A DNA stretch of 64,000 bases from assembly GCF_050379415.1 (NCBI RefSeq), contig NZ_JBNRLS010000001.1, forward strand, positions 1,158,158 to 1,222,157. The letters are read 5' to 3'. The notes beneath the pieces were generated by a model, which saw only the letters and a program-made list of their open reading frames with translations, searched no databases and had not been told where the DNA came from. Of the stretch, positions 58,510-64,000 are shown in pieces (position 1 is the first letter of the stretch; each line of letters begins with the position of its first letter). Origin of the DNA: Marinobacter sp050379415. Lineage in GTDB: Bacteria; Pseudomonadota; Gammaproteobacteria; Pseudomonadales; Oleiphilaceae. The position numbers and the translations under genes were made by a program.

Positions 58510-59488
58510 TCGTGATAACCAGAACCACCGGGGACTGAAGCCGACGACGGTCGCTTTTGCCAACTGGCGAACACGACACGAACGCTTCAAGCAGGCCGTT
58601 GATGACATTCAACATACCCATGCCATGTCTGGCGTGGAAGGCGTCGGGATGCTACTGATGGGGATACCAGGGCTGGGAAAATCATCAATACTTGCTTCAT
58701 ACATCAAACATCATCTTGCAGAGCGTAAGGATCTGGAAAGTCCCGGTCGCTCGAAAGAGCCCATCATTCTTGTGTCTGTGCCGGCGGAACCAACGCTCAA
58801 GACACTGATTCAGGAGATCCTCCTAGCCTCAAGTTACGAGGGATCCATAAAGGGAACTGTTGGCGAACTCAAACAGAAGCTCAATGAGCTGATTGAACAG
58901 CGAGGGGTAGAGCTGCTCATTTTCGATGAGTTTCAGCATTTTTTGCGCGAGCAAGCGAAGTCCAATACGCGAGGCGTGGTTAACCACATCAAATTGATGA
59001 TGGATAAGCATAAGCTCGCGGTGGTTATGGCTGGCACACCCGCCGGTTACAGATCGATTGCTCACTACGACGAACTGTATCAGCGATTCGCTCTACGTCA
59101 GACTCGTCTCGCCCCGTTCCAGATTGACTCTGAGGAGAATCTCCAAGCCTTCGGTTCTTATTTGAGAGCGTGCACTAGATTTCTTCAGCGCCATGGGTTC
59201 GAGTTCATTCCCCTGGCTAACAAGGAAATGATGGTGCGCGTTTACGTCGCGACGAAAGGAATTCCTCGCTTAATAGCGGGGCTCATAAAGACGGCGCTTG
59301 AAAGCGCAGAGCAAGGAAAGGTGATTACTCAGAAAGATCTTACTAAGGCGTTCGCTAAAACGTCAATGAACCCGGCCCTTAAAACCTTTAATCCGTTCAG
59401 TGCACCGTACGAACGAGTTTTGGAGCGTGCCGGGGAAGCTCAGAAAAAAGCGGCTAGTGAGGACCGGAAGAGCTGGGATATTCATTGA
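58502..59488 (+). CDS. tnsC: TnsC-like AAA+ ATPase
   Basis: A 328-aa protein from the ATG at 58502, with GGAG 9 bases upstream inside tnsB. Walker A is GIPGLGKSSI (54-63) and Walker B LLIFDEFQHFL (Asp near 142); the sensor segment VVMAGTPAGYRSI follows. TnsC links the target selector to the transposase and gives target immunity. The frame also has an upstream start at 58457 that would only extend into tnsB. It overlaps tniQ by one base. Confidence 0.92.
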   Translation: MIDRDNQNHRGLKPTTVAFANWRTRHERFKQAVDDIQHTHAMSGVEGVGMLLMGIPGLGKSSILASYIKHHLAERKDLESPGRSKEPIILVSVPAEPTLKTLIQEILLASSYEGSIKGTVGELKQKLNELIEQRGVELLIFDEFQHFLREQAKSNTRGVVNHIKLMMDKHKLAVVMAGTPAGYRSIAHYDELYQRFALRQTRLAPFQIDSEENLQAFGSYLRACTRFLQRHGFEFIPLANKEMMVRVYVATKGIPRLIAGLIKTALESAEQGKVITQKDLTKAFAKTSMNPALKTFNPFSAPYERVLERAGEAQKKAASEDRKSWDIH

Positions 59489-61002
59489 TGAAACGATTCG
59501 CACTTCGACCGGAACCTTATCCCGACGAATCGTTCAACGGCTTCTTGTTGCGCGTGGGGAAGCTCAACTGCGTCTTCAAGCCAACCGAAATCCTTGACTG
59601 TCTGGGCATACAGACCACGGCCGCGTCCGGACATTCCGGGTGGCTCGAAGCGCCGTCCAGGGAAACTTTCAGGGCACTGGAACGTAGGCTTGAGAGACCT
59701 CTAGAGAGTCACAGGGTGCGATTCAAAGCACGAGACCAACTTCCATGGCTGCGCTCAAAGCACCGGATGATTTCTGATCTACGCCTCGGATTCCCGCGGA
59801 TTTGTCCGAGCTGTGTGTCGGAGCAAGGCTTTTTGGACTGGCGGTGGGGGCTGGCGGTAACGGCCCATTGCCCAAAGCACGAACGTTTGCTCATAGAGAA
59901 CTGCCCTAGCTGTCACAAGAAGCTCAACTGGGACGGGAGCTTGCTTATTGGCTGCCCGGACTGCGAAAAAAACTGGGATGACATGGAGCTCAGCCGCGCA
60001 TCGGAGGTCACGGAGACGGAACTTCATCTCTGGAAAGAGATGGGCTCGGAGTCCGGCGACTTGGACGAATCACGCTTGAGAGATATTTGTCTGGCGATCA
60101 GTGTCGCAATGCGACCATTCGACCTGATTCACGAGCGGGTCAAACACTGCCCCAGTCTCACTGGACATTCGGATTTTGTACGTCGTGCTTATCTGCTCCT
60201 CGAGAGCCCAGACATGAATGCATCCTGGCGCAAACAGTGTCATCAAAGCAGAAAAGCAGTCCGCTTTTTGGGCACGGATTTCGTGGAAGCACCGTGCAAC
60301 GTGTTCAGTGCTCACTTGGAGCAAAACTGGCGAGGCCCTCATGAGGAAGCTCGGCGTAATGATGAGACACCCGCTCCAAAGCATAATTTTCCGGAAGTCA
60401 CGGAGTACATTTCCCAATCGAGGCGAGACAGGAAGCTCGAATCGAAAGGAAGCTCTGGCTATCGGTATCACGTAACCGTTCAGTCCTTCGCAGAAATTAC
60501 CGGCATGAGCATGGAGTCTGCTCAGGATTTTTTTAGAGGGGACGCCTTAATTGCTCACAAAAATGTGCGCTTCTCTCGTCGCCGAAGGTTCGATCTACGG
60601 CAGTTCCGTGGAGTCATGCGTGCGCTACCGGATCCCGAGGATTCGATTGAAATTTTCCCGAACAACCCAGCGTTCAAGAAGCATTTGACCACGTTTGGGC
60701 AACTCGCCAATGACGTCATACTTCGTCGAATCCCCGGCGGATTCTCGAAAGCCCGTGGAATCCAGAGCCTATTTCTTAATCGGTGCCGATTTGAAAAGTG
60801 GCTAACTGATCAGCTTTTCCGAAACGCAAAAAGAGAACTGAAACTTGAACAGGTCACCGAGGCTCTCGATTGTACGACTCAGAACGTACGTGATCTCGTA
60901 AAAGCTGACGTACTCAAATGGGCGAAAAGCCAAAACGGCAAACCGAGAGTCCGCGGGCGGTCTTTTTGTGAGCATGTCATGCTTTCAGCACGGGCGAGAT
61001 AA
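59488..61002 (+). CDS. tnsD: TniQ/TnsD-like target-selection protein
   Basis: A 504-aa protein, close to the 508 aa of Tn7 TnsD and longer than the TniQ of Tn5053 or of CRISPR-associated types. The N-terminal TniQ domain (RPEPYPDESFNGFLLRVG) and zinc-finger Cys/His sets (CPSCVSEQGF, CPKH, CPSCHKKL, CPDC) are intact. The long C-terminal part (about residues 300-504) has several predicted DNA-binding segments. Full length suggests recognition of one fixed attachment site; the site is not known. Start at the ATG overlapping the tnsC stop. Confidence 0.88.
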   Translation: MKRFALRPEPYPDESFNGFLLRVGKLNCVFKPTEILDCLGIQTTAASGHSGWLEAPSRETFRALERRLERPLESHRVRFKARDQLPWLRSKHRMISDLRLGFPRICPSCVSEQGFLDWRWGLAVTAHCPKHERLLIENCPSCHKKLNWDGSLLIGCPDCEKNWDDMELSRASEVTETELHLWKEMGSESGDLDESRLRDICLAISVAMRPFDLIHERVKHCPSLTGHSDFVRRAYLLLESPDMNASWRKQCHQSRKAVRFLGTDFVEAPCNVFSAHLEQNWRGPHEEARRNDETPAPKHNFPEVTEYISQSRRDRKLESKGSSGYRYHVTVQSFAEITGMSMESAQDFFRGDALIAHKNVRFSRRRRFDLRQFRGVMRALPDPEDSIEIFPNNPAFKKHLTTFGQLANDVILRRIPGGFSKARGIQSLFLNRCRFEKWLTDQLFRNAKRELKLEQVTEALDCTTQNVRDLVKADVLKWAKSQNGKPRVRGRSFCEHVMLSARAR

Positions 61003-61115
61003 TAAGCGGTTAAACCAGACAGGAGCATGTCACTATCGGTCGTAATTTCGCTTAGTGCTTAACCCGTGTTTTATAGACCAGCCTAGAGGTATTTAGGGAT
61101 AAAGCGTTCTACCTA

Positions 61116-61136
61116 AAGTACACTACAGTGATACTT
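61116..61136. promoter_or_regulatory. putative operator upstream of XRE gene
   Basis: AAGTACACT and AGTGATACTT form an inverted repeat around two bases (one-base gap), 58 to 78 bases before the XRE start. Such palindromes are typical XRE autoregulatory sites. Confidence 0.5.
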
Positions 61137-61193
61137 GGGATCCGTCTTATGGGTCTAAAGTCCAGCATAGCAATATTCTGTGGAGTCTTGCCC

Positions 61194-61472
61194 GTGGCAC
61201 GAATGAAAGCAAAGTACCGGCCGCATGAGCGCTTTGAGGCCGAAGCCGATCTCAAGCGCAGAATGGCGTGTGGAGAGGTGACCGTGGGGGCCGCTGTGCG
61301 CGAGCTTCGGCAGCGATTTGCTGGACTCACGATTGAGGAGTATGCGAGAGCTATCGGGATTTCGAAGACGACCCTAGTGAACATCGAGAGGGATGACCCC
61401 CGGGTGCTGAGAGGATCCATCGAGAAGGCAATCGCTCCGCTTGGCTGCAAACTGACGCTGTTCTGGAAATAG
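61194..61472 (+). CDS. small XRE-family HTH regulator
   Basis: A 92-aa protein. GTG at 61194 has a GGAG 8 bases upstream; ATG at 61203 is an alternative. A helix-turn-helix is clear: LTIEEYARAIGISKTTLVNI, after a charged N-terminal region (MKAKYRPHERFEAEADLKRR). XRE regulators often accompany Tn7-like elements or toxin-antitoxin loci; no toxin gene is adjacent. An inverted repeat upstream may be its operator. Likely represses its own operon or the tns operon. Confidence 0.75.
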   Translation: MARMKAKYRPHERFEAEADLKRRMACGEVTVGAAVRELRQRFAGLTIEEYARAIGISKTTLVNIERDDPRVLRGSIEKAIAPLGCKLTLFWK

Positions 61473-61577
61473 TATCGATTAGCGGGATTTGAACCGGTCT
61501 CAGGAGGATCGGTATCAGACGCCACTACCCAAGGCGATTAAAAACTAGTACTCACACAAAACGGAAAAGGCCACTGA

Positions 61578-62267
61578 TCAGCTTGCACGTATACTCGAGA
61601 TGGCCTCTTCAAGAACTGCTTGCATAGCACTTGGGTGAGGCACGGAGCCACGAACACCACCTTTATTAGGCACGCTGTGATCCATAGCTTTGACCTCTTT
61701 TAGATAGCCCTCCAATAAAGGAAGCGCATTCTTGCTTCTGATTAGTCCAAGCGCCTGAATGATTTGAAGTTTAGCCGCTGGTTCCTCGCGATAGAACCTG
61801 CTTATCAGCATTGTCGCAGACGCTTCTGCCTGTATTTTTCCAATTGTTTCTATTGCGCTCATCCTTACTGACAGATTCGGGTCATCAAGCACACGATAAA
61901 GCGCCTTCAATAGATAGGCGTCGCGGTTGTCAACCATCAGACCCAAGCCGCTCGCTGCCATGTTTACTAGCTCGGCGTCCTCATGCTCCAACAGCTGTGC
62001 TAAGCGTGGAATATATTCGCGTGCTTCCAAGTAACCAAGATAGAAACAAGCCTGCCCAACAACCTCTAGGTCGTCGTCCTCCAAGTATTCAGCAACCTCT
62101 TTTGCATGATCAAGGTTACCCGAGTAGCCAAGGCTCGATATATGAGCAATCTTTTCTACTTTAGTTTCGACCATCCTTTTCTCTCCACTTTCACCGTCTC
62201 TCGGGCCAGAGCATGCCAGCAACATAGAAACGGAAAGAAACACTAATAACCTTAATAGCTTGTCCAT
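61578..62267 (-). CDS. HEAT-repeat lipoprotein, candidate Rhs immunity protein
   Basis: A 229-aa protein. A lipoprotein signal (MDKLLRLLVFLSVSMLLACS, lipobox LLAC) predicts membrane anchoring, and Ser at +2 favours the outer membrane. The mature part has HEAT-like repeats (AKEVAEYLEDDDLEVVGQAC, REYIPRLAQLLEHEDAELVN, AYLLKALYRVLDDPNLSVRM). It starts 6 bases after the stop of the Rhs-NucA/B tip, the normal place of an immunity gene. Protection of the cell against that nuclease is the best inference, though periplasmic anchoring for a DNase inhibitor is unusual. Confidence 0.72.
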   Translation of the reverse strand: MDKLLRLLVFLSVSMLLACSGPRDGESGEKRMVETKVEKIAHISSLGYSGNLDHAKEVAEYLEDDDLEVVGQACFYLGYLEAREYIPRLAQLLEHEDAELVNMAASGLGLMVDNRDAYLLKALYRVLDDPNLSVRMSAIETIGKIQAEASATMLISRFYREEPAAKLQIIQALGLIRSKNALPLLEGYLKEVKAMDHSVPNKGGVRGSVPHPSAMQAVLEEAISSIRAS

Positions 62268-62273
62268 ATTTAT

Positions 62274-63540
62274 CTATCTTCCTGGACATACAAAACCCGA
62301 TTCCCCCGATGGAACTGGTATGGCAGCGAATGCGCTCTCTGGGCCACCACCTGACCTTACTCCACAACTGGTATACATCGAGTTAAGCAAAGTGCCAGCC
62401 GCTCCATTATGTATGGCGTTGACGAGCTTCAATGAAACGCCTCGAGCACGATAATTCGCCGGTCCACCTTGCTCTGTTGAATTGAATGGGTATTCGTCAC
62501 ACTGTTGTGAAGGCCCACGTCCAATACATTCGGGAACAGAAAGTCTGGTGTACCAACTTCTGTCAAACCCTCCTCTCTTATAGTTCAAAACTGATGGCAA
62601 CCCCCTTGTCCTTTGGGCCTCCCAATAGTGATTGGATGCGTCCCACATATTTGCACCAAAGAACACCGTTGGCACACCGAGTTTGCACTTATCGTTCCCA
62701 TTGATAACACAGGTCCTCGCTTTCACTTTTGCAACCGATATATCTAAGTGAGTTACCTGAGCATCAGTCTGAACCGCATCTCCAGTCATAACCATTAACG
62801 AACTAACGAGGCTTACTCCAGCGGAATGGTAACCAATCGAGGAAAGCGCTCCCATAATGCTGATGTTGCCCATGCTCATGGTCAATGTCATGTTGCCAGA
62901 TGGATCCACGCCGTTTACCGGATCTGCATTTCCGTACAAGTATTTATGCAACGTGATCGGATCATGAGTGATCCCCATCCAGCTATCCTGCTGGGTGAAC
63001 CGCCCAACTCCCTGATCATAATACCGCGCGCGCAGATAGTACTGATCCAGGTTTGAGTCCAAGTGCTCCCCGGTATACCGATAGGCATTCTCGGTATCGC
63101 CGGCACTGCTCAATAACACCCCAAACGCATCGTAGTCGTAGCTGTCTGTTAAAGAGCCGCTCGCATCCGCCAGTGCCCGGGCGGAACCTTGGCCGTCATA
63201 GAGGTAGTAAGAGGGTGTTCCGGCACGGGTCTGGGAGACCAGGTCATCGCCGTAAGTGTAGTTGACCTGGGGGGGGTGCCGTTGGTCACCTCCACCAGCA
63301 CCTGGGCGCAGTCCCGGTTGCTGTCCACCACGTAGTGGGTGGTGAGGCCGTTCTCGGTCTTCCGTGTGCGGATACCGTCGGCGTTGTAGCCGTAACTCGC
63401 GCTCAGGCCCGGTTTTTCCACTTCGATGAGCTTGTTGCGGGCATCGTAGTGATAGCTGGTCACCTAGCCGTCTTCGGTCTCGGTCAGGGTGTTGCCGTTG
63501 GCGTCGTAGCTGTAGCTGGTGGCCGTTAAAGTCAGTATGG
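62274..63540 (-). pseudogene. 5'-truncated, frameshifted Rhs core with NucA/NucB-like nuclease tip
   Basis: The Rhs core is visible in minus-strand frame pieces: SYSYDANGNTLTETEDG, then TAG at 63464-63466, then VTSYHYDARNKLIEVEKPG, a frameshift at the G8 tract (63269-63276 plus strand), and YTYGDDLVSQTRAGTPSYYL, RYTGEHLDSNLDQYYLRARY and YLYGNADPVNGVDPSG. The core normally begins far upstream, so the 5' part is missing. After VDPSGN the variable tip (about 170 aa) has CDEYPFNSTEQGG, which matches the NucA/NucB DNase catalytic region. Probably inactive unless the frame is restored by recombination or slippage. Confidence 0.82.
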
Positions 63541-63651
63541 TTTAGGCGCAAGGCTACGCAATTTTCACCAAGGGTTCTTTCATGAACAATCCCTACCAAA
63601 CCATTTTTTCAGTTGGATCTTCAAGTGAAAACCGGGCTTCCACGGATTTAG

Positions 63652-63996
63652 CTAATCGTCGTAATAATCTACAAAGTTAACCCAATCTTCTTCTTTCTCA
63701 TCCCTCGCCCACCGCTCGGAATTCCCTATACCTTTGTCATCCTCCATTACGGACGATCCAATAAATGGCCCTAAAACCACCGGAACTTCACTAGAGCTTA
63801 TACTTACACCTATTTTTGTTACTCTGTGACAAAAGCTGGCAACTCTTGTATGCGGCATTTTTTCCAGAATTCTGTCTACGAGCTCCGCTGCATTTTTTAC
63901 AGACGAGGTTTTTACCAAAAAAGTTGTGTCCTCACCATCAGGACCTTCTATGCTTTCTTCGTTACCCCATCGAGTTACTAAATATAGGTTGGTCAT
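63652..63996 (-). CDS. 114-aa protein, possible orphan immunity protein
   Basis: A small acidic soluble protein from the ATG at 63996 (MTNLYLVTRWGNEESIEGPD) with VLGPFIGSSVMEDD in the middle and WVNFVDYYDD at the C-terminus. No signal peptide or known domain. It lies upstream of the Rhs tip, where immunity genes of replaced tips are often left behind. This makes an immunity role plausible but not demonstrated. Its upstream neighbour is outside the window. Confidence 0.6.
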   Translation of the reverse strand: MTNLYLVTRWGNEESIEGPDGEDTTFLVKTSSVKNAAELVDRILEKMPHTRVASFCHRVTKIGVSISSSEVPVVLGPFIGSSVMEDDKGIGNSERWARDEKEEDWVNFVDYYDD

Positions 63997-64000
63997 AACT

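Larger units (their letters stand above)
55004..61472 (+). mobile_element. Tn7-like transposition module
   Basis: Genes tnsA, tnsB, tnsC and tniQ lie in order in one operon, with a divergent sigma-like gene and a downstream XRE gene. Gene starts overlap or nearly overlap, as in Tn7. Terminal inverted repeats and target duplications were not found, so the limits given are only those of the gene cluster. No Cas genes are present. Confidence 0.85.

Noticed and set aside
61484..61540. GGGATTTGAACC resembles a tRNA T-arm (minus strand)
   Set aside because: The T-stem does not pair fully (two mismatches), and no acceptor, D-arm or anticodon arm could be assembled. Probably a chance match.

Overview
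The window looks like a chromosomal segment of a GC-rich marine gammaproteobacterium. Marinobacter or a close relative is my best guess, from the combination of a Pil-Chp chemosensory cluster, zur-znuCB, folE-folX, a two-transmembrane FadE and many c-di-GMP enzymes. The genus is inference; no rRNA or tRNA gene was recognised.

Region 1 (1 to 47.6 kb) is a dense, ordinary core. It starts inside a ChpA-type hybrid kinase (four Hpt domains visible), followed by a CheB-like methylesterase and a CheW-like protein. Then come zur-znuC-znuB behind a Zur-box-like palindrome, a membrane PAS sensor, a CDGSH protein, a patatin, a diguanylate cyclase, an alpha/beta hydrolase, folE-folX-CoA-binding protein, a CHASE-GGDEF-EAL protein, and a copper module (MerR, CopA, a 37-aa membrane peptide, a DUF411 protein). 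A second GGDEF receptor, a Gly/Glu/His-rich exported protein divergent from a PiuC-type hydroxylase, RNase II, an acyltransferase, a PhaC-like hydrolase, a HAD dehalogenase with divergent LysR, a Bcr/CflA exporter, Tpx, MATE, a thioesterase, a Nudix-MBL fusion, an exported deacylase, two EamA transporters, MalY/PatB, an AEC transporter, UbiA and FadE complete it. Five intergenic inverted-repeat elements of one family lie at 16.5, 28.7, 30.6, 32.0 and 34.9 kb; their outer arms differ between copies but pair within each copy.

Region 2 (about 47.8 to 54.6 kb) is visibly AT-richer. It is an integron-type cassette array: all genes are on the minus strand, and four have stop codons inside or next to attC-like sites. 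No integron integrase is in the window, so it is a cluster of attC sites lacking an integrase. Products are a phosphoesterase with a small partner, a membrane protein, a P-loop ATPase, three HEPN/DUF4145-like proteins and a protein made of twelve octapeptide repeats.

Region 3 (55.0 to 61.5 kb) is a Tn7-like transposition module: tnsA, tnsB, tnsC and a full-length tniQ/tnsD, with a divergent sigma-factor-like gene and a small XRE regulator. Catalytic residues of TnsA, TnsB and TnsC are present. I could not define the transposon ends.

Region 4 (61.6 to 64 kb) is a displaced Rhs toxin end. A 5'-truncated Rhs core carries an in-frame stop and a homopolymer frameshift, and ends in a NucA/NucB-like nuclease tip. 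A HEAT-repeat lipoprotein (candidate immunity) follows it, and an unassigned small gene lies upstream. Regions 2 to 4 together are an accessory island joined to the core near 47.6 kb.
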